Shown piece after piece: positions 30,243 to 40,084 of a stretch of DNA of 64,000 nucleotides. Positions within the stretch are counted from its first letter, which is position 1. Every line of letters starts with the position of its first letter. The DNA comes from Pythium myriotylum. Taxonomy: Eukaryota > Oomycota > Peronosporomycetes > Pythiales > Pythiaceae. Location of the stretch: assembly GCA_023091665.1 (NCBI GenBank), contig JALJCQ010000028.1:372001-436000 (forward strand), given 5' to 3'. The position numbers and the translations under genes are program-made. The notes beneath the pieces are model-generated. The model made no database searches. It was given only the letters and a program-made list of their open reading frames with translations, and was not told where the DNA came from.

Positions 30243-31424
30243 TCACAGAAACCTAAACGACTCTGAATCGGAATTTGTGCTGATTGACGATCGCGACGAC
30301 ATCGAATGATCGCTCGTGAAATGCACGAACCGTCCGGACGAGGTCGCTGGCCTCTCTGCTCGCTGCTCCTCCCGTGCGATCGAGGCCGCATCGAGCTGTG
30401 TTGTCTTTAGCAGACAAGACACGCAGAACCGCATCTTGCGTTCTCGCAAGCGATGATCTGAACCGCGAAAGACGAGATCCCGTTTAACACGGCACTGGTG
30501 ACACATCGTCGTGAGGCAAGCTTGACACCTGGACGTGCCACCGTGGCTGGTGGATCGGTTGTGCGCTGAACACACGCTGCACCCGTCGCTAGAAATAGAC
30601 CCTTGAAGCTCGGAGAAAAGGTTGTTTCGCACGACGAACGCAAGTTTCTTGCGCAGCGCGCACTCGACCACACGCTCGACGGATATAATGGCGTCCACGG
30701 AGGACCGTAATGCCAGCGGTGCCACGACGGCACTCGATTCGGTGATCTCAACGTACGCCGCGCGGAAGACGTGGAGGCGCTGAGGTCTCAGTTCGCGCCA
30801 TATTGTACAGATCGATATGTTGCGTCGGTCGTAGCAGTCGAGTGGAGGTGTGTATGGCGACGATATCGGGTGCATCAAACGATAGCCCACGTTCTCCCCA
30901 GTGCTCAGTCGTCTCAATCCGGTCGCTTCCAAGATGACATTGTCGCGATGGCGTGTGACTGGTCGCAAGTAGAATGGAACTGCCTTGACAAGCCAGCGCA
31001 CTGTCATTGACTGGAACGGGTTCGCTTCGGTCGGTTCAAGGATGGATGTAAGGACAGCGCAGTCCACAAGCGTGTCTTTTACGTATGCCGTCCTTACCCG
31101 CATATCCATCGTCGTGTGGTTAAGTTCACCGTACATGGCGTCGTTGAGTGTGCCAGCTATCGACCCGACGGCTACTAGCCGATGGAGGCTCTCGCTCTTG
31201 GTGACTTCACTCGAACGTCGATCGTGGTAGACGCGAATGCCATTACTCTCGCGTATCAGGTCCCAGCGGCCACTATCGAATGATGCAGGTGTGTCGTCTT
31301 TGTGGTTCTCGTATTGAGCTTGTATTTCATCCAGGAGTTGGCTCGCTGTGTCGTGGAGCTCGGCTATCTCGTCAGGTGTCAGGTTGAGTGGCTGGTACGG
31401 ACTTTTGTAGACACCTCTGGTCAT
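30243..31424 (-). CDS. START-like / FYVE-like protein, divergent sub-group
   Basis: 393 aa from the ATG at 31424, aligning with the family start (MTRGVYKSPY); another ATG lies two codons upstream. The glycine-rich loop is DRRSSEVTKSESLHRLV. The signature LRPQRLHVFRAAYVEITESS replaces the VQAFMTxYxEIKES of the left-hand genes and links it to the genes at 35793 and 38047. The finger reads CSVCSAHNRSTSH, CQACLTTMCHQCRVKRD, CVSC, so all cysteines are present but GVKS is lost. The tail is Ser/Asn-rich. Confidence 0.86.
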   Translation of the reverse strand: MTRGVYKSPYQPLNLTPDEIAELHDTASQLLDEIQAQYENHKDDTPASFDSGRWDLIRESNGIRVYHDRRSSEVTKSESLHRLVAVGSIAGTLNDAMYGELNHTTMDMRVRTAYVKDTLVDCAVLTSILEPTEANPFQSMTVRWLVKAVPFYLRPVTRHRDNVILEATGLRRLSTGENVGYRLMHPISSPYTPPLDCYDRRNISICTIWRELRPQRLHVFRAAYVEITESSAVVAPLALRSSVDAIISVERVVECALRKKLAFVVRNNLFSELQGSISSDGCSVCSAHNRSTSHGGTSRCQACLTTMCHQCRVKRDLVFRGSDHRLRERKMRFCVSCLLKTTQLDAASIAREEQRAERPATSSGRFVHFTSDHSMSSRSSISTNSDSESFRFL

Positions 31425-32205
31425 ACTCAACGATTGGCTTGGTCAACGTTTTTTTGCGGAGTGAGATGACGAATGGCCTACACATCGAAAGCAGTGCCCG
31501 TTGATGCGACCATGCGAAAGTCTCCGCCACAGTCGGTCGCTTTCGTGGGAGACGAAGCGCCAGTTTGGAGACAGTCGGTTCGATGAAGAGAATGATCGAG
31601 ACGTCGCAAAGGGACAACAATCTCCACAAGGTTCTCGCAGAAGAGAATAATGTCCAGAACAAACAAGTATCATCGTCGTTCGGTGGCTGGTGAGCTTGGC
31701 TAGTTACGCTCGAAGCGCTGGTGGATAAATTGGGTCTGGTATCAACTCGAAACAATGGGCGAGGAAATGGTTTTTAAAAATTTTACTGCAGAGCTGGTCA
31801 CGACGCGGCGAAAGAACTGATCAGATATTTGCGACTGTCAACACTGTAATCAAGGTCCACGAAACCATTGCCGGAGGGAGCGTCCATGTAAAGTCGCAAT
31901 CGTCACAGTCTGGTTTCTTTGCACGTTTGGCACCGAGAATCCCAGATTCTACAAATGCGAGATGGACATGAACGCAACAGCCTATCATATTTTCCACTAA
32001 GGCCGTGAGCTTGGATGTTAGACGAAGAATATAGCTATGGAACAGAAGCGGATGAGCCTGCCTGGGTGCCGTCTATCACAATCTCGATAACAACGCCAAG
32101 CATCGAAAAGAAGAAAGAAGAACTGTGCAATTGACTCACTCGTTTTTCTGTACATCTCGCGGGCGTCTTGAATCCGGATATTCGTTGGCATCCAACCTCG
32201 CCCCT
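31425..32205. other. Intergenic region
   Basis: No gene supported. TCACTCCGCA on the minus strand near 31455-31464 may be the initiator of the gene at 31424. Confidence 0.35.
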
Positions 32206-33345
32206 TCATGGGGAAGAAATTGAATGCCAAGAATCTGACTCGGAAGCCATTGAAGACGTCGTTGTGTGTGCCATGACCGAAATAGTCTCCGATTTCGCTT
32301 CTCGCACTTCGCTTTGAGCCACATTAAACGAATCCAAATTCTTCGCGAACACGAGACACGGCGTGCAAACCCCTACCTTCAGCTGTAGTAATCGGCGGTT
32401 TGGACCGACGACAAGCAGTTGCCTTTTCACGCGACAACGCGAGCACACAATCTTACCGCAGATCGTACACATGGATTTGGCTCTGAGTGCCGGACAAGCC
32501 ATGTCTAACTCGCACACGGAGCACCCATCACCGGTCAACTCGTGGCGTACAGATCTGTTGTGAGCAAGGTACGAGAGCTTCTTGAGCTGAGCGTAGTCCA
32601 TGACTCGATGCACCGATATGAGTACCTCTGCGACGGACTTCATTGTGAGCGGAACCACAACCTTCGCGTCGCTGATGTAGCCGATTCCCTTCCGAAATAC
32701 TTGTACTCTTTGAGGTGTGAGCTGACGCCAGAAGCTGCACATCGAGTAATCGACGGTGTCGTAGTCGGGTTGAGGCGGTGTTCTCGGGGAGGTGATTGTA
32801 TGCACAAGATTATAACCCACAGCCTCGCCATTCGAGAGGATCCTCATGCCTGTCGCCTCGAGGTATAGATTGGTGCGATGCTTGGCGAGGATACGTGCAA
32901 CAGTTGGGACCCCTCTAATAGACCATCGAAGTGTCATCGACTGAAAAGGCTTTTCTTCGGTGGGCTCTTGGATTGTCTCGAGCACGGCGCAATCGAGCAA
33001 TGGATCCTTGACACAAGCAGTCTTAATGCGCATGTCATCAGTCGTGTGATTCAGTTCCCCGTAGATTGCGTCATGTAGTGTGCCATTTACAGTGCCAACG
33101 GCTAGAAAGTGATATAGGTCATGATCAACTTGCGGTCGAGTGTCTCGAAGCACTCGGACGTCATCCCGTGTGAGGACGAGAGACCACCGCGCTGGATCGA
33201 GTGCTGAATTATCTTTTTGGAGAAAGTCCTCGTAGAACCGCTGGATTTCGTTGATGAGATCATGGCCCGTGTCCTCAAGCTGTTTTTTCTCCTCAAACGA
33301 GAGGGCTATCTTCTCATACGGGCTCTTGTATTGGGCAGAAGACAT
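32206..33345 (-). CDS. START-like / FYVE-like protein, shortest member
   Basis: 379 aa (MSSAQYKSPYEKIAL). Short loop DTRPQVDHDLYHFL. The otherwise invariant RWFVKG block has become RWSIRGVPTVARIL. The finger is CSVCELDMACPALRAKSMC, TICGKIVCSRCRVKRQ, CTPC, complete in cysteines but without the GVKS motif. The C-terminus is less Ser-rich than its neighbours. The START-like region keeps LNHTTDDMRIKTA and QEPTEEKPFQSMT. Intact and clearly evolving faster than the 28352/33978 genes. Confidence 0.86.
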   Translation of the reverse strand: MSSAQYKSPYEKIALSFEEKKQLEDTGHDLINEIQRFYEDFLQKDNSALDPARWSLVLTRDDVRVLRDTRPQVDHDLYHFLAVGTVNGTLHDAIYGELNHTTDDMRIKTACVKDPLLDCAVLETIQEPTEEKPFQSMTLRWSIRGVPTVARILAKHRTNLYLEATGMRILSNGEAVGYNLVHTITSPRTPPQPDYDTVDYSMCSFWRQLTPQRVQVFRKGIGYISDAKVVVPLTMKSVAEVLISVHRVMDYAQLKKLSYLAHNRSVRHELTGDGCSVCELDMACPALRAKSMCTICGKIVCSRCRVKRQLLVVGPNRRLLQLKVGVCTPCLVFAKNLDSFNVAQSEVREAKSETISVMAHTTTSSMASESDSWHSISSP

Positions 33346-33361
33346 TGGCGGGTGCGGTGGT

Positions 33362-33375
33362 GAATCGCGAAGTGA
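33362..33375 (-). promoter_or_regulatory. Initiator-like element TCACTTCGCGATTC
   Basis: The minus strand reads TCACTTCGCGATTC, starting 30 bp upstream of the ATG at 33345. A one-base variant lies at the identical distance upstream of the gene at 35135. Confidence 0.45.
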
Positions 33376-33977
33376 TACTTCTCAATGTCACGTTCTTGTG
33401 GATGAAGCTGAAGTGATTGAGGATTCTCACGATTGAGGAGAAGAGCTCTATGAGAAATTCTTTGTCCAGTCTGTCTGCTTATGGAAAGACATACGTATTC
33501 GAGGGGAGGGTGCACAGAGGGAAGGGTGAACTGCGGTTCTACGCAGCAATCGTTCACGTCATCTTTCGAAATCGGAAGACTTACCAGGGAAAGCAACTCC
33601 ACAACGGGGACCTACGTGGAACTTCGCTCGATTGTTACTCGGGGCATCATACGTGTTCCACTTTCCCACGCGGTTTGATTACTCCCTTGCCTACCTCGGC
33701 ACGAGCCATACACCCTGACAGTCGTAATCACACCTGTCCTCGTTCGAGTTGCCGCCATTCATCGACTTCCTGCTGTCTCGATTGTTTGCACTCGAAGTTC
33801 TTCAGCTCGGAACGCACAAGTAGATCTCGTCCGATGCGTTCCGTTTTCTTTCTTGGCTCATGGAGCCACTGGCAGTGAACGTGAGGATATCTGTTTGTGT
33901 ATGAGATAGAAAGGGTCATTGTTGAAAGATACCTACTCAAGACGACCGTGTCCTAAATATTTGATTGGATTGCCGAT

Positions 33978-35135
33978 CTAATCCAGCGACCGGCTCGATG
34001 CAGAAGAGATCGAAGAAGTTATGGAGGAGGTATCAGCTGTGGCCTTGCGCATCCTTACCCAACCATTTCTAGACTTCTTGCCATGCAACTCCCCTTGGGC
34101 TACTTCGAACGCGTCTAACTTCGTGGCTGATGATAGGCATGGCGTGCAGAACCGCATTTTGAACTCGAGAAGTCGTCGATCTGGACCCACGGAGAAGATC
34201 TTGCGTTTGACACGGCAGCGACCACAAGTGGTTGTACTACACAATGCACACATGGATTTCACGCCCCGTCGAGCGCACGGTGTCTGCGCGCCGCACACTG
34301 TACAGCCGTTCGGCAAGGCACCTTCGCGCGGAGTGCTCTTGGTCTTGTTCGCCAGATATGCGAGCTTCTTCAGCTGCGCACAATCCAAGACTCGATGAAC
34401 GGAGATGAGAGCTTCGGAAATCGATTTGATAGCCATCGGCACGGCGAATTTGGAATCACTGATGTAACCAACGGCGTTGCGAAAGACGTGGACGGTTTGA
34501 GGCGTCACCTGACGCCAGATACTGCAAGCAGAGATGTTGGAGCGATCGTACTCAGGGAGCTTCGGGGTATTGGGCGATGTTAGTGAATGAATCAGGTGGA
34601 AGCCAATGCGCTCGCCGTTCGAAAGAGCCCTCATGCCCGTGGCCACGAGACACACACTGTCGTGATGCTTTGCAATGGCGCGAGCTAATGTCGGCAAGCC
34701 CTTTACGACCCACCGGACAGTCATTGATTGGAAAGGATTTTCGTTTGTCGGCTCCAGGATTGTCTCGAGCACAGCGCAATCAAGAACAGTATCCTTAGTG
34801 TATGCAGTCTTGATTCGCATCGCGTCGGTCGAGTCACTGAATTCCCCGTACATGGCATCGTTGAGTGTGCCGTTAACATTCCCGACAGCGAGGAACCGAT
34901 AGAAATCTTTCTCGCCCGTCGGTCGTTGGTCCTGGAACACGCGCACATCGTCTCGCTCGCGGAGAAGCGACCATCTTGCCGTATCTAGCGCCGAGTTGTT
35001 CTTCCACAGGAATTCCTCGTAGAGCTCGACGACCTCATCGACGAGCTCGTGGGTCGTGGTGTGGAGCTGCTCTTTTTCATCAAGCGAGAGCTCCACTTTG
35101 TGCGAGAAGGGACTAGCGTAGTGAGCCACGGGCAT
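33978..35135 (-). CDS. START-like / FYVE-like protein
   Basis: 385 aa from the ATG at 35135 (MPVAHYASPF); a second ATG lies two codons upstream, and the frame is open to 35297 without family similarity. Short loop DQRPTGEKDFYRFL. Finger: CTVCGAQTPCARRGVKSMC, ALCSTTTCGRCRVKRK, CTPC. RWVVKGLPTLARA shows partial drift of the RWFVKGVP block. Closest relatives in the window are the genes at 28352 and 55658. The tail is Ser-rich (SSITSSISSASS). Confidence 0.87.
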   Translation of the reverse strand: MPVAHYASPFSHKVELSLDEKEQLHTTTHELVDEVVELYEEFLWKNNSALDTARWSLLRERDDVRVFQDQRPTGEKDFYRFLAVGNVNGTLNDAMYGEFSDSTDAMRIKTAYTKDTVLDCAVLETILEPTNENPFQSMTVRWVVKGLPTLARAIAKHHDSVCLVATGMRALSNGERIGFHLIHSLTSPNTPKLPEYDRSNISACSIWRQVTPQTVHVFRNAVGYISDSKFAVPMAIKSISEALISVHRVLDCAQLKKLAYLANKTKSTPREGALPNGCTVCGAQTPCARRGVKSMCALCSTTTCGRCRVKRKIFSVGPDRRLLEFKMRFCTPCLSSATKLDAFEVAQGELHGKKSRNGWVRMRKATADTSSITSSISSASSRSLD

Positions 35136-35151
35136 TGCCATCAGAGACGGT

Positions 35152-35165
35152 GAATCGCGAACTGA
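35152..35165 (-). promoter_or_regulatory. Initiator-like element TCAGTTCGCGATTC
   Basis: Starts 30 bp upstream of the ATG at 35135, the same distance as the matching element of the gene at 33345. The last base pairs read into CACC in both. Confidence 0.45.
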
Positions 35166-35215
35166 TTTTGTCAAACGCGTGTCTTTCACGTGGGCCAGCG
35201 AGCGATCAACGACGG

Positions 35216-35244
35216 CAAAGGGACCCTTTTTAAAGGTCCCTTTG
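35216..35244. repeat. Palindrome, 10-bp arms
   Basis: CAAAGGGACC and GGTCCCTTTG separated by 9 bp, about 80 bp upstream of the ATG at 35135. Confidence 0.8.
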
Positions 35245-35792
35245 CGTATACAGCACCACGGATCCCGACTGGTTTCTGACCACGATCGCCTGTCCACTTA
35301 GCAGACTGACGTCAGCTTTCGAAAAAAGCGCACCCACCTTGTCACGGCGAGACGAGGCTGATGGATAACAAAATTGTAACAATCGACGAAGATGATCGCT
35401 GATGATCCGGCTCGATGTCTGTCGAGTCGGACAGTCGGGCCTCCTCACATGGAAACACGTCAGGACAAAGATCGACGAGATCTTACCTCGGGTTGAATCA
35501 TCGATCTATAGAGATTGCAGAATGAAACTCGAATGAAAAGACATGAAAATCAGCTATCATCAGCCTGTGGTCAGTGAGCATCGCGCACTGACGGCGATAG
35601 AGGGTCCCACGCGAAAGCCTCGTGTTGAAACGGGGGGTCGCGAGTGTAGGGGACTGGCCGCTCCTTCCTGTGGGGGCGATTGGTGGGGGGGGCTGGGCAC
35701 TCCTTCCGATGGAAGTCCCATCACGCCTGAACTAGACCAACTTGAAGCGCTGGAAGCACATCCTTTCCAGCTCACTGCTCACCAAGCAGTGC
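35245..35792. other. Intergenic region
   Basis: No gene supported. Confidence 0.35.
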
Positions 35793-36983
35793 TCACATTG
35801 GTCGTGGCGATTCCATGTCCGAACTCTTGCTGATCGACGACGTCGACGACATCGAGAGATCGCAGGCGCGCTCGACGAGCCAGTTGGAGTACCGCGTCTG
35901 TCGTGCCGCTCGCTGCAACTCCTCGCGCGCGATCGTCGCCGGATCAAGTTGTGTGGTCGATAGCAAACACGGCACGCAAAAGCGCATCTTGCGTTCGTAC
36001 AAGTTGCGATCCGGACCGATCACAAAGAGACCTCGTTTTACACGGCACTGCTTGCATGTTGTCCTATCACAGATAGAGCACGCGGATTCAACACCGTGGC
36101 GAGTGGACCTTGTCTGGGCACCACACACGAAACACGCCTCGCCCATGATGGCGAGCACATCCCTTGCTGGAGGCGGACTCGACTTGGTCACGACGAGATG
36201 TGTGAGCTTCTTATGGAGCGCACAGTCCAGGACCCGCTGGGCTGAGATGAGAGCATCTGCCACCGAGCGAAGCACCATCGGCAAGAGTATGCTGGAGTCA
36301 ACGATCTCCACGTATGCCGTACGATAGACGTGCACACGTTGTGCGTTGAGCTGGCGCCACATCGAGCAGATCGAAACATTGGGTCGGTCGTACGATGAGA
36401 GAGCAGGGGTCTTGGGCGATGTGATCGAGTGCATGAGGTGGAAGCCTACGTCCTCGCCGTTTGTCAGGCGCCGCATACCTGTAGCCTCCACGTAGACACT
36501 GTCCCGGTGCTTCGTCAGAGTCCGCATGACTGCCGGCACAGATTTGACAGCCCAACGAACGGTCAACGACTCAAAGGGTTTCTCATCGGTGGGCTCAAGG
36601 ATGGTTGCGAGTACGGCGCCGTCCGCGAGTGTGTCCTTCACGTAAGCCGTCTTGAGCCGCATGGCCTCGGTCGTGTGGTTCAGTTCTCCGTACATTGCGT
36701 CGCTGAGAGTGCCAGCCACCGAGCCGATCGTGAGCAGGAGATGAAGGTTCTTGCTGCTCGTCCCTGCACCTGGGCGACGGTCATGGTAGACTCGGAACCC
36801 TTCCGTCTCACGGAGAAGATCCCAGCGGGCACGGTCGAGTTTGGATGGGTAAACTTTGATATGGTCTTCAAACTGAGCTTGCATCTCATCCACGAGATGG
36901 TTGGCCGTATCATACAGCTCCGACTTTTGTTCCGCCGTGAGTTCGAGCTGCTGGTACGGACTCACGTAGTTCGCCGCAGTCAT
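35793..36983 (-). CDS. START-like / FYVE-like protein
   Basis: 396 aa from the ATG at 36983 (MTAANYVSPY). Keeps the full DRRPGAGTSSKNLHLLLT loop. Signature LNAQRVHVYRTAYVEIVDSS groups it with 30243 and 38047. Finger: CFVCGAQTRSTRHGVESAC, SICDRTTCKQCRVKRG, CVPC. A longer, hydrophobic linker (SPPPARDVLAIMGEA) precedes the first cysteine pair. The frame is open upstream to 37082, but that part is not conserved. Confidence 0.87.
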   Translation of the reverse strand: MTAANYVSPYQQLELTAEQKSELYDTANHLVDEMQAQFEDHIKVYPSKLDRARWDLLRETEGFRVYHDRRPGAGTSSKNLHLLLTIGSVAGTLSDAMYGELNHTTEAMRLKTAYVKDTLADGAVLATILEPTDEKPFESLTVRWAVKSVPAVMRTLTKHRDSVYVEATGMRRLTNGEDVGFHLMHSITSPKTPALSSYDRPNVSICSMWRQLNAQRVHVYRTAYVEIVDSSILLPMVLRSVADALISAQRVLDCALHKKLTHLVVTKSSPPPARDVLAIMGEACFVCGAQTRSTRHGVESACSICDRTTCKQCRVKRGLFVIGPDRNLYERKMRFCVPCLLSTTQLDPATIAREELQRAARQTRYSNWLVERACDLSMSSTSSISKSSDMESPRPM

Positions 36984-38046
36984 CGCCGAGCTCGACGAGT
37001 GTACTCGAGAGGATGGAAAACTGCGAATGGACAGAGTTCCGGAGAGGGATCCTTCGCGCCGACGGTGGCTGCGACAAGGCACCAGAGGCCCCGAAAAAGG
37101 TCTCCTTTCAGGACATCAGGAGACAGTCGGTCAGTGTGATCACGCTATCGGTAGAATTTTCAAAGTTGATTGTTGGGTCATCTGTTGTATTGCGAGGATG
37201 GGAATTTTCCGTATTACAGGTACTGCATGTTATCTTGGCAATTGATGAAATGTATGAATTTATCATCTGATATTACTACCCATTCGATCAGACAACGGCA
37301 CCACGTGGCTTGGTGGGAGGGAACATTGTCCAGTGCTGCAACACACTGCTTCGATTGGGCAGATCGGAACCAGCTTGCTCGTGGATAGCCATGCTTGTCC
37401 CGACTCAACACTCTCTGCTCTCAGATCGCGTGGCCTCGGCTCGCTTGAACCCAGCAGAAAATGGCTCGACAATGGCAGCGCGGCGGCGTCTTTGCACAGA
37501 TCGTGTCGTTGGAATGATTTGGGTGGACCAAGACGCGCCGAGATGTATCCTGCGGGATACCAAGGACGCAGAGCACGTTGGGGGCGACGAATCATGCGTT
37601 CATGGGATGATGTACGACGTCGCGAAAGCACGGACGGGAATGGGACACGCAAACATCCCTTGTTCGAGCGCAGCATCTGCAGCTTCAAGGAGGTGGGCAA
37701 GCTTGCGCTCACAGTTTCTTTCAGTAAGCGGAGAGCTGGTTTATCATCTGTCGCAAGAACGATCAGGATTCAAAATGTCCATCAACAATAAATTGGGTGG
37801 GAAACGAGGCGCCGCCCTCGGCAAGGTCCACGCGGTCACAGCGTGCTCGTCTACAAAGTAGACGAGCGGTCGGACCCTCCGCCGGAAGTACGGAGACCAT
37901 CAAGACGAGTAAGCCGGTTCGGAATGATGACGTTGAACCGTTTCCGTCACATCGAATCACGATGTCCTAGTTGATGTACCAGTACCGTACGCTGAGTCGA
38001 CCAACATGCACTATATTCTCTTGTAAGGTTCATACTTTGGGGACTG
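36984..38046. other. Intergenic region
   Basis: No gene supported; open frames of 150-183 codons overlap on both strands without family features. Contains a hairpin GCTCGTCTAC/GTAGACGAGC with a 3-bp loop at 37845-37867. Confidence 0.4.
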
Positions 38047-39225
38047 CTACCATAGGCTTTGCGATTCCGAGTCGGAACAGGAAGACGTCGTGGACTCGGC
38101 GTGAATCAGTGAACGGTGCTTGAGCCAGTTGTTGCGAGTCGATGAATACGCGATGTTAAGCTCCTTCCGTGCGACTTCTGCTGCGTCGAGTTGTGTTGTA
38201 AACTGAGTGCATGAGCGACAAACTCGAATCTTGAGCTGATCCAAGCCATTATCTGAACCCACGACATATACAGTAATCTTGGAATGGCACTCGCTGCAGG
38301 TCGGCTGGCCGCACACAGCACATCGATACTTCGCACGAGCACGCGGGCATCGAAGCCGAGTCGCGCATTCGCGACAGTCTTCGTCGGAGGTGGATCCAGT
38401 CTTTCCGCCTTTCACACGTGCAGCCCTCTCAGCGACAAGGAACGCCAGTTTCTTCCGTTGAGCGCAGTCGATGACATTTTGGACAGAGAACATAACTTGC
38501 ACAAAGGCTCTGATGAGTCGTGCTGCGACGATGGTCGACTCGGGGATGTCGGCATGTGCGGTGCGGAAAACGTGGACTCGTCCAAGACTCAGTTGGCGCC
38601 ACATGGTGCAAACCGTGAATCGCGTTCGACCGAATGAGGGCAGTCTGGGGATGTCGCTAGAGGAAACGGAATGCACGAGGTGGAACCCCACATCCTCTCC
38701 GCTCGCAAGACGGCGCATACCCGTCGCTTCCACGAAGACGAAGTCTTGGTGTTGTAAAACTGAACGCAGCACGAAATTAATTGGCTTCATGCGCCAGCGG
38801 ACGGTCATCGACTCGAATGGCTTCTCCTCGGTTGGCTCAAGGATGGTAGCGAGCACAGCCGAGCTCGCGCTCGGATCTTTGATGTAGGCGGTTTTGATGC
38901 GCATGTCGTCATGTGAGTGGTTGAGCTCGCCATACATGGCGTCGTGGAGAGTGCCGGGAATTGATCCGACAGTCAACAACACATGGTGGTCCTTGTTGTC
39001 CGTTCCAGCCCCGGGGCGTCGATCTTGATAGACACGAATGCCATCAGACTCGCGGAGGAGATCCCACTGCGCGCAGGCGAAGTTCGCGTCGGTGTCGCCG
39101 AGCTGGCTTTCGTACAGTGTCTGAGCCTCATCGATGCGGCGTTCAACAGCAGTGCGAAGCCGGAGCCTCTCCTCAGGAGAGACGTTCAGCTCCGGGGGCG
39201 GCCTCGAAAACAGACCGATGGTCAT
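38047..39225 (-). CDS. START-like / FYVE-like protein, most diverged finger
   Basis: 392 aa from the ATG at 39225 (MTIGLFSRPPPELNV), which lacks the usual YxSP start motif. The START-like region keeps DRRPGAGTDNKDHHVLLT and LNHSHDDMRIKTAYIKD, but RWFVKG has become RWRMKPINF. The finger retains eight cysteines (CREC, CAVCGQPTCSEC, CRSC) but loses the CRxKRE basic patch (CHSKITV) and the conserved MRFC (now IRVC). If the basic patch contacts lipid headgroups or a partner, this member should behave differently. The reading frame is intact. Confidence 0.85.
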   Translation of the reverse strand: MTIGLFSRPPPELNVSPEERLRLRTAVERRIDEAQTLYESQLGDTDANFACAQWDLLRESDGIRVYQDRRPGAGTDNKDHHVLLTVGSIPGTLHDAMYGELNHSHDDMRIKTAYIKDPSASSAVLATILEPTEEKPFESMTVRWRMKPINFVLRSVLQHQDFVFVEATGMRRLASGEDVGFHLVHSVSSSDIPRLPSFGRTRFTVCTMWRQLSLGRVHVFRTAHADIPESTIVAARLIRAFVQVMFSVQNVIDCAQRKKLAFLVAERAARVKGGKTGSTSDEDCRECATRLRCPRARAKYRCAVCGQPTCSECHSKITVYVVGSDNGLDQLKIRVCRSCTQFTTQLDAAEVARKELNIAYSSTRNNWLKHRSLIHAESTTSSCSDSESQSLW

Positions 39226-39669
39226 GGTGAGAGGAAGAGACCGAATGGCTCGATGGTTCACGCCGTGGATAGAAAGGCAGACGGCCTCGCTCGAGCACGA
39301 CAGCAGTTAACCGGACCTTTGATCGAGAGACGGGGCTGGGTGTTGGTGAACTCAGGAAACTCGCTGATTGGATTGTGCTCCTTGTGCGAGCATGATGAAA
39401 AGGGTCATCACCAGAAAAGACAGATGAGTACCATCGGGTTTCCAATTGGCTAATCCCATGTGGCGTCAGACCGTGACGCCGCGTCTGACTGGAAACTGGA
39501 AATCGAATTTGTCGGAAGTGTGGCTCATGGATACCAGTAATCGAGAGGATTCCCGAGGGGGATCCCGTCGATTACTGTACTGTACAGTATGAACTTGGAA
39601 CCCTCGGGCTCATGGGTGGTGGTGACCAGCAAGTGGTCATGCGTTGTCCAGTAAACAAGGCTGCATACT
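39226..39669. other. Intergenic region upstream of Copia insertion
   Basis: No gene. Contains the palindrome TACTGTAC-T-GTACAGTA (39573-39589), about 85 bp from the Copia insertion site. Confidence 0.45.
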
Positions 39670-39674
39670 CGTTG

Positions 39675-40042
39675 TGTTGGAAAGCCCATCCTATCAGTGT
39701 CCGCCGTTCCACGGCACCCACCGAGTCATCACGTACAAGGCCAGTGCATGGTTACGTCGGGCGTGGATTACACGGTGAGTGAGAGCGCGTGCCAAGATTG
39801 CAACCATTGGCTACGGGCACGCAGTATGGACTGGTTGGGATGCTGGGCGCACGCGTGCCTTCGGAGTGGACGTTGAGGCACGCGTACGCGCGTGCCAAGA
39901 GCTCTGTGCTCGGTAGGAGCACAAAAGGAACACTAGCTAGACGTAGGAGGCAGACCGAACTAGTACTAGTGTGCATCATGCATGTGTTCGTATAAACTCT
40001 GCTGCTAATAAACTCACTCATCAATCTACTGCCTGCCCAACA
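39675..40042 (+). repeat. Copia 5' LTR
   Basis: 368 bp, TGTTGG..CCAACA. Near its 3' part it carries a TATAAA (39991-39996) and AATAAA, plausible promoter and polyadenylation signals. Confidence 0.95.
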
Positions 40043-40057
40043 GGTTATGAGCCCAAG
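40043..40057 (+). promoter_or_regulatory. Primer-binding site for half-tRNA(iMet)
   Basis: GGTTATGAGCCCAAG directly after the LTR is complementary to CUUGGGCUCAUAACC, the anticodon arm of initiator tRNA-Met with its CAU anticodon, not to a tRNA 3' end. Drosophila copia is known to use such an internal half-tRNA primer. The same 15 bases occur in the second Copia element (63339-63353). Confidence 0.75.
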
Positions 40058-40084
40058 ATCTCGCCTATAGAAGACCTCGTAACC

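Noticed and set aside
35136..35297. Upstream in-frame extensions of several START/FYVE genes (also 18459-18698, 36984-37082, 39226-39261, 56825-56941)
   Set aside because: Not conserved among paralogs, and in several cases they would include the initiator-like element.
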